From: Planctomycetia bacterium
GTDB lineage: Bacteria; Planctomycetota; UBA8108; SXIK01
Length of the DNA stretch: 44,390 bases
Direction of reading: 5' to 3'
Assembly: GCA_005772855.1 (NCBI GenBank)
Contig: SXIK01000206.1
Span: 1-44,390 of the forward strand
The notes under the pieces are model-generated. The model ran no database searches. It was not told the origin of the DNA and saw nothing but the letters and a program-made list of their open reading frames with translations. Positions 1 through 8,637 of the stretch are shown here, piece after piece (within the stretch, counting starts at the first letter, position 1; each line of letters starts with the position of its first letter). Both the position numbers and the translations under genes were made by a program.

Positions 1-18
1 CCACGAGTCCCACGTCCT

Positions 19-1662
19 TCACACGAGGACCTCAAAAGTCTGCTCGGCGCCCTCACGGCCCTTCACACGGATCTCCCCGAGGGCTCTCGTCGCGAAGGCA
101 TCCCCGATGGCCTCGCGGGTGCTTTTCGAGATCCGAATTTGACCGGGCTGCGAGGTTTGCTCGAGACGCGCGGCAAGATTCACCGTGTCGCCGATGACGG
201 TGTAGTCGAGACGTTCCGACGAGCCCATGTACCCCACCGTGGCTTCCCCCGTGTTGATTCCAATCCCCACCGCGAGCTCGCGGAAACCGGAATCCTTCTC
301 CGCGATCCGCAAGCTCGCAACGCAACGCTGCATCGCCACGGCGGCGCGCACCGCGTTCAACGCATCTTGGGGGCTCGCGCACGGCGCACCGAAGAGCGCC
401 ATGAGGCCATCGCCCAGGTACTTGTCGAGGGTGCCCGTGTGCTCAAAGACAATCGAGGTCATGGCTTGAAAGTAACAATTCAGAAACCGGACAATCTCCT
501 CGGGCTTTCGCTTCTCGGCGAGGGGAGTAAATCCGCGGATGTCGGCGAAGAGGACGGTCACGGTCTGATTTGAGCTGGCGAGGGTCACAGACTCGGGCCT
601 GGCGAGAATGCTATCGACGACGTGCCGAGGGAGAAACCGGCCGTACGCGGCCCGGGCCAGAGCTTCCCGGGAGAGCCTCTCATAAGATTGTGCACTGTCG
701 ATGGCGCTCGACGTCGCCCCCGCGATCGCGTTGAGGAGCTCGAGATCGTCCGTTGTGAACGTCTCCTTCGGGCAGCGACGATCAGCGTAGATGACTCCCA
801 GAGCGCCGCTGCGGCCAAGAAGCGGAGCACAGATGACAGCGTGAATGCCCTGAAGGAGGATGCTCGCCGCGCCCTGGAGCCGGGAGTCCTTCTGAGCGAA
901 GAACGAAGCAACGGAAACACGCTCGGAGATGACCCTTTGCACGATCGTCTGTGAAATTTCTATCCGGGAGCCAGGCTCAGTCGCCCCGCTCTCCCGGTCA
1001 CGAACCAGCACTGGCTCGAGGCTTTTCTGCCCTTCCTTCAGGAGCAGGATGCAGCATCTGTCGACCGGTGTGACTTCAAAGAGCGCACCACTGGCGAGGC
1101 GATAGATCTCCTCGAGGCAAAAGACCGAGCTCAGTGACTTGCCGAGCTGATAAAGAAGGTTCAACCGCTGCGCCTGCTTCTTGTTCTGAAGCTCCAGAAG
1201 CTCGAGGTGCTCGGCGAACTGACCCGGGCTCGAGGACAGGAGCGCTCCGCGGTCGAACGAAGGAGACTCGCTGGAGACCTGGAGCGCCGGGTGACACACG
1301 AGTGTCTCGACGTGAAGGTCATTTTCGGTCTCCTGGGCGAGGCCCTGGTCAACCTCCTCGACGTACTGAATGCTACAGACCCCCTCGAACGAGATGGTCA
1401 CGCCATTCTTCAGGAGCTGCGGCTCGAGCGGCGGAATTCGGCGGCCGTCAAGGCAAGTCCCGTTCTTCGATCCACGGTCCTCGACGAAGTAAGCACCGTC
1501 CCTTGGCAAGACCCGGGCATGCTCCCTTGAAATCCGGTTGTCGCCAATGATGATGAAATTCTTCTCCGCGCTCTTGCCGATCGTGACGGCGCTTTCCCCG
1601 AGGGGGATCTCAAACGGCGCCCGATCGCTGGGTGGGTGGAAAATAAACCGCAGCTTGGCCAC
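19..1662 (-). CDS. FHA-GAF-class III adenylate cyclase
   Basis: Predicted soluble adenylate cyclase of 547 residues that makes cAMP under control of two input domains. An FHA domain (about residues 20-95) carries the RISREH and GSKNGT motifs that bind phosphothreonine peptides, so a Ser/Thr kinase substrate is a likely partner. A GAF-like domain spans about 165-325. The class III cyclase domain (about 365-547) has both metal aspartates (ADIRGF at 373, GDG at 417), the adenine-selecting Lys of KYLGD and Asp of LDYTVIGD, and the transition-state Asn/Arg of VNLAARLE. It therefore looks catalytically complete and ATP-specific. The start is GTG at 1662, from which the FHA domain is complete; no clear Shine-Dalgarno is visible. 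No neighbouring gene is obviously linked. Family assignment is firm; the signals sensed are unknown. Confidence 0.93.
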   Translation of the reverse strand: MAKLRFIFHPPSDRAPFEIPLGESAVTIGKSAEKNFIIIGDNRISREHARVLPRDGAYFVEDRGSKNGTCLDGRRIPPLEPQLLKNGVTISFEGVCSIQYVEEVDQGLAQETENDLHVETLVCHPALQVSSESPSFDRGALLSSSPGQFAEHLELLELQNKKQAQRLNLLYQLGKSLSSVFCLEEIYRLASGALFEVTPVDRCCILLLKEGQKSLEPVLVRDRESGATEPGSRIEISQTIVQRVISERVSVASFFAQKDSRLQGAASILLQGIHAVICAPLLGRSGALGVIYADRRCPKETFTTDDLELLNAIAGATSSAIDSAQSYERLSREALARAAYGRFLPRHVVDSILARPESVTLASSNQTVTVLFADIRGFTPLAEKRKPEEIVRFLNCYFQAMTSIVFEHTGTLDKYLGDGLMALFGAPCASPQDALNAVRAAVAMQRCVASLRIAEKDSGFRELAVGIGINTGEATVGYMGSSERLDYTVIGDTVNLAARLEQTSQPGQIRISKSTREAIGDAFATRALGEIRVKGREGAEQTFEVLV

Positions 1663-1769
1663 GAAGCCATGATACTCGATCCGGAATCGGTACCGAATCG
1701 CAAGGCGGAATCATCGCCATCTGAGCGGCCACGCCGAAGGGGTGAGCTCACGTGGCTGGCACGCAGTGG

Positions 1770-2279
1770 TCACGTCCCACTATCGTCTGCGGAGGGGCCG
1801 TAAATCTGGGGGAGGGGCACGTCGTTAAGGCGCAGGTACACGGTGAACTGCCCTCGGTGATGGATCAGATGGCTCATGACCCAGGTTCGGAACACGACCA
1901 CCCTCGGCAGGGTGAATAGCGTCTGGCCGCCCTTCAGAAGGCTCCAGGGCCGCATCCAGGACATGTCGGTCACGGTGCCAAGGCTGGCTCGGGCCATGCG
2001 AACATTCTCGTCGAACCTGGAGCAGAGCTCGGCTCGAGTCTTCAAGGCGCGGGGTGGAGGCGCGGGAACTCCCGGCGGAGCAAGATCGAACGAGTCAGAA
2101 CCCGTGATGGACTTGCACCACATCGGCACGTCCACAATGTGAGAGGCCAAAGCTCCAAGGCTCATCGACTTGGGGTGCGGCTTCCATTCGAGCCTGGATT
2201 CCGGAATGCGATCGAGCAAGCGTCGCGTGTTTTGCATCTCGTGGTCGAACTCGGGCAGAAAAGCGTCGGAAAGTCCCAT
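1770..2279 (-). CDS. DinB family protein
   Basis: A 169-residue DinB/YfiT-like four-helix-bundle protein. The family usually binds a divalent metal through three histidines; here His of LASHIV (about residue 47) and the histidines of SHLIHHRGQ (about 137-141) fit those positions. Family members are often metal-dependent thiol S-transferases or stress proteins, but a substrate cannot be read from sequence. The ATG at 2279 is well supported: an AAGGAGG Shine-Dalgarno lies seven bases upstream. It is divergent from the enolase-superfamily gene, sharing an upstream region of about 150 bases. Length is normal for the family. Confidence 0.85.
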   Translation of the reverse strand: MGLSDAFLPEFDHEMQNTRRLLDRIPESRLEWKPHPKSMSLGALASHIVDVPMWCKSITGSDSFDLAPPGVPAPPPRALKTRAELCSRFDENVRMARASLGTVTDMSWMRPWSLLKGGQTLFTLPRVVVFRTWVMSHLIHHRGQFTVYLRLNDVPLPQIYGPSADDSGT

Positions 2280-2390
2280 GAGCCAGCCTCCTTGATTTCA
2301 CGGATGTTCAAGAAAAGCTCGAGGCATTCTCTCACCCCCTCCGGGTCGAGCCAAGTCATTCGCGCCTCCGCCCCCGGACCTGCCACCGGT

Positions 2391-2419
2391 TTGACAACCA
2401 GGCCCCCCCTCCGTACCCT
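2391..2419 (+). promoter_or_regulatory. Possible sigma-70-type promoter
   Basis: TTGACA at 2391-2396 is followed after exactly 17 bases by TACCCT at 2414-2419. The -35 is perfect and the -10 matches only at its first two and last bases. Transcription would begin at about 2426-2428, essentially on the ATG of the next gene, which lacks a clear Shine-Dalgarno. This would give a leaderless transcript. It is an inference from spacing only. Confidence 0.35.
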
Positions 2420-2427
2420 CTGGGCCC

Positions 2428-3885
2428 ATGAGACGGGGGACGCCCAAGTTTCGTCTGGTGGATACAAGCGCCGTGGTTCAGGAGATCCGGAGCCGGATAC
2501 CTTTCCACCCCGGAAGGCCTCTTCCCATCTCCGCGCCCTTGCTCGTCGTCCGCGTCGAGATCGAATCAAGAGACGGCAAGAGAGCCGTGGGTTTCGCCTC
2601 CGATGGCCTCCTGGCCCACTGGTTCGATCGGAGCCCGGAGAAGAACTACGGCCAGAAGGTGGACGATCAGCTCAACGCATTTCGCGCGGCAAGACAGGTC
2701 TACTTGAATGCCGGGGTGACCCCACTGGCGGCAGTCGAGATCTGGGAGGGAGCTCACGAACCCCTACGCCAGGAATGCGAACGCCGTGGAATCGATGCGC
2801 GCACAGCCTGCTTCGGCGGCTCGTTTCTGGAGCGAGCGATCATCGACGCCCTCTGCCGGCTCAGGCAGGTCAGCTTTTTTGAGGCGCTGCGTTCCGATCT
2901 CCTTGGGCTTCCGACCCAAAAGATGCTGCCGCGCGAGCCTCTCCGGGAGATCCACTGCCGGCATACCGTGCGACTCGGCGATCCCCTCACCCGAGGGGAG
3001 ATCCGGGCCAAGGACCGGCTGGACGATGGCCTGCCCCAGGCGCTCGAGGACGACATCGACTCTTATGGACTCACCCACTTCAAGGTGAAAGTGAGCGGCG
3101 AACACGATCGAGACGTGGAGCGTCTCTCGCGCATTGCCGTTCTCATCCAGCAGCGCTGTCGTGAAGGCTACACCATCACACTCGACGGAAGCGAGGAGTA
3201 CGCCGAGCCTGACGCGCTCGAGCGCTTGATTGAGACGCTGCGAGGGCGGCCCTACGGAGTGGAACTCATGGATTCCGTCCTCCACATCGAGCAACCCTTC
3301 CCCCGGGAATCGGCCCTTTCCCCTCCCGTGGCCTCCAAGGTGGCGCGACTCAGCGCCATCAAACCGCTCCTGATCGATGAAAGCGACGACCAGCTGGATT
3401 CCTTTCAGCGCGCGGCACAACTTGGCTACCTCGGCGTCTCGCACAGGAACTCAAAGGGCCTCTTCAAGTCACTTCGTAATCGCGCCTGGATGCTCGAGTC
3501 GAACCGACAGCGAACGAAGCAAAAACTGCCGCTTCTTTTTCAGGCAGGCGACGACCTCGCCTGCACACCGGTCTTGCCGCTTCAGCAGGAGCTCGCATTT
3601 CTCGCCGCTCTGGGAATCGACTTCGCCGAAAGAAATGGTCACCACTACTTCCGGGGGCTCGATCACCTGCCACCGGCCGAAGCCACCTCAGCCTCCGCTG
3701 CGCACACCGACCTTTACGAGGAACGGGAGGCCAGCGTATTCCTCAGGATCCAGAACGGTGTGGTCTCCGTGCACTCCCTGGAGGCTCCGGGCTTCGGCTA
3801 CAGCGCGACGATAGCCTTCGAGGGCCGAAGGCCCCTTGAAGAATGGGCCCTGGATCGGCTCGATGAGAAGACCCCGCATGCTTGA
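2428..3885 (+). CDS. Enolase-superfamily enzyme (mandelate racemase/muconate lactonizing type)
   Basis: A 485-residue protein with the C-terminal barrel of the enolase superfamily. These enzymes abstract a proton next to a carboxylate using Lys or His bases and a Mg2+ held by three acids. Visible motifs are KVK (Lys219, Lys221), the metal ligands Asp253 (LDGSEEY), Glu288 (HIEQPFP) and Asp317/Glu318 (LLIDES), and a later SHRNSKG segment (about residues 337-343) at the position of the second base. The N-terminal region is longer than in classical mandelate racemase, and the whole is about 100 residues above the usual 370-400. The ATG at 2428 has no good ribosome site and may be leaderless. Substrate is unknown; a sugar acid would fit the catabolic neighbourhood, but that is inference. 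Confidence 0.82.
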   Translation: MRRGTPKFRLVDTSAVVQEIRSRIPFHPGRPLPISAPLLVVRVEIESRDGKRAVGFASDGLLAHWFDRSPEKNYGQKVDDQLNAFRAARQVYLNAGVTPLAAVEIWEGAHEPLRQECERRGIDARTACFGGSFLERAIIDALCRLRQVSFFEALRSDLLGLPTQKMLPREPLREIHCRHTVRLGDPLTRGEIRAKDRLDDGLPQALEDDIDSYGLTHFKVKVSGEHDRDVERLSRIAVLIQQRCREGYTITLDGSEEYAEPDALERLIETLRGRPYGVELMDSVLHIEQPFPRESALSPPVASKVARLSAIKPLLIDESDDQLDSFQRAAQLGYLGVSHRNSKGLFKSLRNRAWMLESNRQRTKQKLPLLFQAGDDLACTPVLPLQQELAFLAALGIDFAERNGHHYFRGLDHLPPAEATSASAAHTDLYEEREASVFLRIQNGVVSVHSLEAPGFGYSATIAFEGRRPLEEWALDRLDEKTPHA

Positions 3886-4103
3886 GCCCCCGGCCTGCGC
3901 ATGCAGGGTGCGCGGAGGCTGGGGCAAGACGCCGCTCGGGATTCGGGATGGAGTGGGCCTGGCCAAGCACGCACCTTCAAGTGGAGCGGCACGACAGGAT
4001 CAGGGAACTTCGTGAAGATGCGGACGGATCGCCGGGTGGCACTTGAACACCGAGGGCACCCTGATTCCAGACACCTACATCCGCGGCGCGCGGGACCAGG
4101 TCA

Positions 4104-4904
4104 TCATTGGCTCAGCGATTTGAACCAGGCCGAATGCTCGTTCTCGAGAGTCTCACGGTCCGGGATCGGGTAGTAAACGAACTCGTTGGGGGCAGCGATC
4201 CAGAAGCCCGTGCGGAGCCTCAGGAAGGGAAGCCGGCTCAGCGCGGAGTCAAGGCTAACGCCTTTCATGAGTTTTTCCGGGTGGGCCCGAAGCTCTAGAA
4301 TCTGGTCCCGCAACTTGTGGGGGTGGACGTTGGGGATCGGAGAGCCAAGGAAAGGGTTTTCCTCGATCTCCCGCAGGAACTTCTCAATGGGCAGATCGAT
4401 CTGGGTAAACATGACCTTGGGCGCCCCCCTCGCGTGATTCTTGGGATCGGTAATGTACACACCGAACTCGGGCGGAGTCATGTAAGTCAGCAGCACGTAC
4501 GAGAAGGGACAAATCTCCTGGAAGGTCCGAATCAAACTGGGTTTGTGGGTGCGGTTGTAATTCTTGCGCTCGATTTCAAGCACCTTCCCGCTTGTCGAGG
4601 TGACGTAGAGGCTCTTGAGTGCGCTCAGGTCGAGGTGCTCGAGGACGCGGTAGGTCTTCACGAACTTTGTTCTCTTCGGCGACCCGTCCGCCTTGGGCTT
4701 CACTTCCCGCAGAACCTCATCGATCGGAAAGAAGTCGTGTCGAAAGTTGATATCGACCTCGATAAAGATCACCTGCCCCTGGAAATATCGAGTGCTGCCG
4801 ATTGCGTAATGTCTGCCGAACTCGACCGGAGGGAGCATCGAGGCCACAAGGCCAAAGTTCGGATACATGATCGAGTAGAGGTACTTGTCTTGTGTCTGGC
4901 TCAT
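4104..4904 (-). CDS. Unknown protein with internal duplication
   Basis: I do not recognise this protein. From the ATG at 4904 it has 266 residues; an in-frame start further upstream (to 4997) would add 31 residues that look like non-coding sequence. The two halves resemble each other. In the first half a PPVEFGRHY segment is followed by VIFIEVDINF and IDEVLREV; in the second half TPPEFGVYI is followed by VMFTQIDLPI and EKFLREIEEN. This suggests tandem copies of an alpha/beta unit of roughly 110-120 residues. No signal peptide or membrane segment is seen, so it is probably cytoplasmic. It lies downstream of the DUF6263-like gene on the same strand with a gap of about 100 bases. It is aromatic-rich and lysine-rich but shows no catalytic motif I can name. 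Confidence 0.7.
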   Translation of the reverse strand: MSQTQDKYLYSIMYPNFGLVASMLPPVEFGRHYAIGSTRYFQGQVIFIEVDINFRHDFFPIDEVLREVKPKADGSPKRTKFVKTYRVLEHLDLSALKSLYVTSTSGKVLEIERKNYNRTHKPSLIRTFQEICPFSYVLLTYMTPPEFGVYITDPKNHARGAPKVMFTQIDLPIEKFLREIEENPFLGSPIPNVHPHKLRDQILELRAHPEKLMKGVSLDSALSRLPFLRLRTGFWIAAPNEFVYYPIPDRETLENEHSAWFKSLSQ

Positions 4905-5004
4905 AGATTGGAAATGATACCCTTTCGTTGATGCGAAGCTACGCGATGGGAGGAGCCGCGTCAACCCGCCGGATCGGGCAAGCTCGCGCTGCTTCAAGGC
5001 CGTA

Positions 5005-5934
5005 CTATTTCGTTGCCGCGAGAGCCTCCTCGAGTCGACAACGCGTTATTGACTCGGTCACGCTGTCGCGCCCGTCCGCCAGGGCATGGATCTCCAGGGT
5101 GATGCTCTGTTTCTGCTCTAGCTCGGCGAAACGCCCCATTTCAGCATCAAAAAACAGAATCCCGCTCGATTCGCCCCGCTTGAGGCGGAGATTTATTGCC
5201 TGCCCCTCCCTCTTCTCAAAACTCGGAGTCCCCTTGAGCAGGATCTTGTGAAGTTCACGGCCAGCTCGCTTCTCGGGGCCTGCGTAGGTGTAAGCCTGAT
5301 CCGTGCTCAGGGTGCCAAAGGGAAGCCTGGACTCCGTCCGGCTCACCCAAGTCATACCTACCTTCAGGGGGCCACCTTTGAGAACAGGCCACGGAGAGCT
5401 CATGCGCTGGAACGCTTCCTCGCTGAAGAGCTCCCCCATCGCAGGGGCCCCGGGAGCCTCCCTGAAGGCCCTCAGGACGTCCAAGGCAAGCTTGAACCTC
5501 TCGACCTTTCCATCCGCTGACACCTCGAGACTTGCCTGGGAGGCCAACACCGTTTTCAACAGGGGTCCCAGCGCGGTGAAGATTGGGCCTTTCGGATCCT
5601 TCGCCGCCTGCGAGTCATACTCAAAGCTCTGCCCGCCCTCCAGCTCCATCTTGAGGAAAAGGCGCTCGCAGGTTTGTCGCAATTCTGCCTTGCCATGCGC
5701 GTCGACCTTCACCACCGTCAAGAGCGTACCGAGGGTCAGCTTCTGGAAGACCTTGTTGAGTGCGGGCCCCACTTTCATCGTCGTCGAGACGTCCGTCTCG
5801 ATCGTCTGACGCAGCACCTGCCCTTCCTTGAGCTGCCAGCGAAGAACGGGGTCAGCGCACTGTCCGCGCGCAAGTGAGATGACCAGGCCTGTGATGACGA
5901 CCAGCAAGGCTTTTTTCGGGATTACTGGGTGCAT
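5005..5934 (-). CDS. Exported DUF6263-like protein
   Basis: A 309-residue protein that begins with a signal peptide (Lys-Lys, then a hydrophobic stretch to about residue 24, then ARGQCADP; a lipobox is not convincing). The mature part alternates beta-strand-like segments such as LRWQLKEGQVLRQTIETDVS and MTWVSRTESRLPFGTLSTDQ. This pattern resembles the DUF6263 family of exported planctomycete proteins of unknown function. The C-terminal part contains a GILFFDAEMGRFAELEQKQ segment, matching the family's usual last strands. It sits 82 bases beyond the sulfur-carrier gene on the same strand and could be the distal gene of that transcript, though function gives no reason for it. The family call is from memory of the pattern and is moderate. 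Confidence 0.65.
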   Translation of the reverse strand: MHPVIPKKALLVVITGLVISLARGQCADPVLRWQLKEGQVLRQTIETDVSTTMKVGPALNKVFQKLTLGTLLTVVKVDAHGKAELRQTCERLFLKMELEGGQSFEYDSQAAKDPKGPIFTALGPLLKTVLASQASLEVSADGKVERFKLALDVLRAFREAPGAPAMGELFSEEAFQRMSSPWPVLKGGPLKVGMTWVSRTESRLPFGTLSTDQAYTYAGPEKRAGRELHKILLKGTPSFEKREGQAINLRLKRGESSGILFFDAEMGRFAELEQKQSITLEIHALADGRDSVTESITRCRLEEALAATK

Positions 5935-6016
5935 GAGGACTCGCTGGGGTGTGCAGGAGGACTTTCAATGGGCAAGCCACTCGATCGCGACCGGGGAGCT
6001 TTCTTCAAGAAGGCAG

Positions 6017-6280
6017 TCAAACGCCGCCTTTCAGCGCAGGCAGAAAAACGACTTCGCTCGAGTCCCGAACAGCTTCGCGGAGCCCGCTTGCCAGCACGTT
6101 ATCCACTGCGGCTGCGAGCCCCGGGGTCAAACGGTCATTCGCGACCAATCGTTCGCGGATACCTGGAAACGCAATCTCGAGGTTGTCGATCACCTCGCCG
6201 AGCGTGGCTCCGCAAGCCTCGACGTTGCGAAGGCCGCGAGTGAACTTGGCAAGATGCGCCGGCAGGTAGATGTGGGCCAT
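6017..6280 (-). CDS. MoaD/ThiS-like sulfur carrier protein with GGV C-terminus
   Basis: An 87-residue ubiquitin-fold sulfur carrier. The IYLPAHL start, the TLGEVIDNLE helix and the FLPALKGG ending match MoaD/ThiS relatives, whose C-terminal Gly-Gly is adenylated and thiocarboxylated. Here one valine follows the Gly-Gly before the TGA, so activation should need removal of that residue or the protein may act differently. It begins 19 bases after the molybdenum hydroxylase large subunit and is almost certainly co-transcribed with it. A dedicated role in molybdopterin or in the enzyme's terminal sulfido ligand is inferred from position. No E1-like or JAMM-type peptidase partner is in the window. 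Upstream ribosome signal is weak. Confidence 0.82.
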   Translation of the reverse strand: MAHIYLPAHLAKFTRGLRNVEACGATLGEVIDNLEIAFPGIRERLVANDRLTPGLAAAVDNVLASGLREAVRDSSEVVFLPALKGGV

Positions 6281-6299
6281 TGTAACGGGCTACCCAACG

Positions 6300-8633
6300 C
6301 TAGCGAGACCTCTTGAGTATTGCCTCAAGCACCCGGGCAGGGCTCATTGGCAGCGTGCGTAGGCGCGTACCAATCGCCCGGCTAATAGCATTCGCGATGG
6401 CCGCAGGCGGCGGAACAATGGGCACCTCTCCGACCCCACGCACGCCAAAGGGATGTCCCGGATTTGGCACCTCTACAAGCACCGCCTCGATCATGGGCAG
6501 GTCGAGCGCGGTGGGCATCCGGTAGTCGAGGAAGCTCGAGTTCTGCATCCGGCCCTGGAGGTCGTAGTAGTACTCCTCGTTCAGCGCCCAACCGATACCT
6601 TGCGCAACTCCGCCCTGGATCTGCCCTTCGACGTACGCTGGATGGATCGCCTTGCCAACGTCCTGAGTTGCTGTATAGCGAAGGATCGTGACCTTCCCCG
6701 TATCCGCATCGACCTCGACGTCCACCACGTGCGTGGCAAAACCGCAGCCCACCCCATGCTTGTCCGCATCCACGGTCACCTGAGTGACCACCGGACCGCC
6801 GCAATCGGAGAGTTTGCCCGATAGCTCCTTGAACGTGAGAGACTTGCCGCCGGCTCGCAAACGGTAGCACCCGCGTGAGACTTCGACATCGCCGGGTTTC
6901 ACTTCCCACAAGGCGGCGGCGCGATCGATCATCTGTCGCTCGATCTGGCGAGCGGCCTCGATCGCCGCGAGGCCCGTGGCAAAGGTCACCCGACTACCAC
7001 CGGTAACATCGGTGTACCCAACCGTATTGGTGTCGACGACCTGAGGCTTGACGTCCTCGGCAGAAATACCGAGCACCTCGGCGAGCTGCATCGCCACCGA
7101 GGTTCGGGTTCCACCGATGTCTGTCGAACCCTCGACGAGGCACACGGTGCCGTCCGGGTTCACGCTTGCCATGCAACTCGACTTGAGCCCGATATTGAAC
7201 CAAAAGCCGGAGGCGACGCCTCGTCCGTGGAGAAGATTCGCACGATGCGCCTTCGTTGAAACCGTGTGTGCCTGCGGGCTTGGCAACTTCTCGATGTCCG
7301 CTGTCCAGTGCGGGTGGCCGCACGCAGCCTCGACCGTCTCCAGGTATCCGATCCGTGGATAGACGAGACCGTCGACGCGCCGTGTCCCCTCCTTCGCGCC
7401 ATTCAAACGGCGGATCTTCATCGGATCGATCCCGGCCCACTCACTGATCTGGTCGAGGACCGTCTCTGTTGCAAAGGCTGCACTGGTGGCGCCCGGGGCG
7501 CGGTAGGGAGCCGTCTTGGGCTTGTTGAGCAGCACGTCGTAGCCGTCGATGAGCTGGTGGGCGACATCGTACGGTGCGAAGATACACATCATTCCACAGA
7601 CGACCGGCGACCCCGCAAACGCTCCGGCCTCGTAGGCAAGCCAGGCCTGTGCTGCGGTAATGCGCCCATCCTTGCGAGCGCCCATCTTGACGCGGATCAC
7701 GGTGCCGGGTGTTGGCCCCGTGCCCTCGAAAACCTCCGTTCGGTCCATCAAGAGCTTCACGGGCCGCCCTGTCTTCCTCGACAGCAGCGCGGCCACGGGC
7801 TCAAGGTAGACGGGAATCTTGCCGCCGAAGCCGCCGCCGATCTCCATCGGCACGACCTTCACCCTCGAGACCGGCACGTCGAGCATCGTTGCCACCTGGT
7901 CACGAACCGTAAAAGCTCCCTGGGTGCTCGTCCAGATCGTCAGTTCGCCGCCCGGGTTCCACAGTGCGGTGCCGTTGTGTGGCTCGATATAGCCCTGATG
8001 CACCATCGAGGTCTTGAACTCTTCCTCGAAGATGCGCTCGGCCTCCCTGAAGCCTTGAGCGATATCGCCCTTCTCAAACCGCAAATGCTTTGCGACGTTG
8101 GTGGGTGTCGAGCCCTTCTCGCCCAGATCCTCGGTGCGCAAATCGGGCTGCAGGATCGGCGCGCCAGGCTTCATGGCCTCGAGCACATCCATCACCGGCG
8201 GAAGCACCTCATACTCGACGCGAATACGCTTGAGGGCCTCTGAAGCCACTTGCGGAGTAGTTGCTGCCACGCCGGCAATCGCGTGGCCCCGATACAGAGC
8301 CTTCTCGCCTGCCAGAACGTTTGCACAGAGATCTCGCACCTTGATCGTGCCCTCGCCGAGGTCGGCCACACGATTGCCGGACCCGGGAAAGTCGGCGGTT
8401 GTTACGACAGCCTTGACTCCCGGCATCGAGAGCGCGGCGCTAGCATCGATCGAGAGGATGCGAGCGTGCGCGTGTGGGCTCCTCAGCACGCGGCCGTGGA
8501 GGAGCCCCGCCATCTGAAGATCGGCGCCGTAGAGGGCGCGTCCCGTGACCTTCTCGACGCCATCGTGGCGGATGGGCCGCGTTCCAATCACCTGATACGT
8601 GCCGATTTTAGCACCTGAAGTCTTTGCGCTCAT
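6300..8633 (-). CDS. Molybdenum hydroxylase large (molybdopterin-binding) subunit
   Basis: A 777-residue catalytic subunit of the xanthine dehydrogenase family. It binds the Mo-pterin cytosine or related cofactor and hydroxylates a heterocycle or aldehyde. Motifs in order: the RPIRHDGVEKVTG start of the a/b hammerhead domain (about residues 18-32), GGGFGGK (about 266-272), PYRAPGATSAAFATE (about 366-380), and GVGE (about 733-736), the glutamate that acts as active-site base. The CSFR loop of true CO dehydrogenase is absent, so it is not CoxL. The ATG at 8633 is chosen because it lies four bases after the small-subunit stop, with GGGAGGG upstream; the reading frame stays open 82 codons further but overlaps the small subunit. 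The substrate cannot be determined; the divergent amidase suggests an N-containing compound. Confidence 0.95.
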   Translation of the reverse strand: MSAKTSGAKIGTYQVIGTRPIRHDGVEKVTGRALYGADLQMAGLLHGRVLRSPHAHARILSIDASAALSMPGVKAVVTTADFPGSGNRVADLGEGTIKVRDLCANVLAGEKALYRGHAIAGVAATTPQVASEALKRIRVEYEVLPPVMDVLEAMKPGAPILQPDLRTEDLGEKGSTPTNVAKHLRFEKGDIAQGFREAERIFEEEFKTSMVHQGYIEPHNGTALWNPGGELTIWTSTQGAFTVRDQVATMLDVPVSRVKVVPMEIGGGFGGKIPVYLEPVAALLSRKTGRPVKLLMDRTEVFEGTGPTPGTVIRVKMGARKDGRITAAQAWLAYEAGAFAGSPVVCGMMCIFAPYDVAHQLIDGYDVLLNKPKTAPYRAPGATSAAFATETVLDQISEWAGIDPMKIRRLNGAKEGTRRVDGLVYPRIGYLETVEAACGHPHWTADIEKLPSPQAHTVSTKAHRANLLHGRGVASGFWFNIGLKSSCMASVNPDGTVCLVEGSTDIGGTRTSVAMQLAEVLGISAEDVKPQVVDTNTVGYTDVTGGSRVTFATGLAAIEAARQIERQMIDRAAALWEVKPGDVEVSRGCYRLRAGGKSLTFKELSGKLSDCGGPVVTQVTVDADKHGVGCGFATHVVDVEVDADTGKVTILRYTATQDVGKAIHPAYVEGQIQGGVAQGIGWALNEEYYYDLQGRMQNSSFLDYRMPTALDLPMIEAVLVEVPNPGHPFGVRGVGEVPIVPPPAAIANAISRAIGTRLRTLPMSPARVLEAILKRSR

Positions 8634-8637
8634 GTTG

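Noticed and set aside
5303-6316. Plus-strand open frames of 160-170 codons across the DUF6263-like and sulfur-carrier genes
   Set aside because: Each lies opposite a gene with a recognisable family pattern and lacks a ribosome site.
6300-8633. Aerobic CO dehydrogenase large subunit (CoxL)
   Set aside because: The diagnostic CSFR active-site loop is absent; the sequence reads PYRAPGATSAAF in that area.
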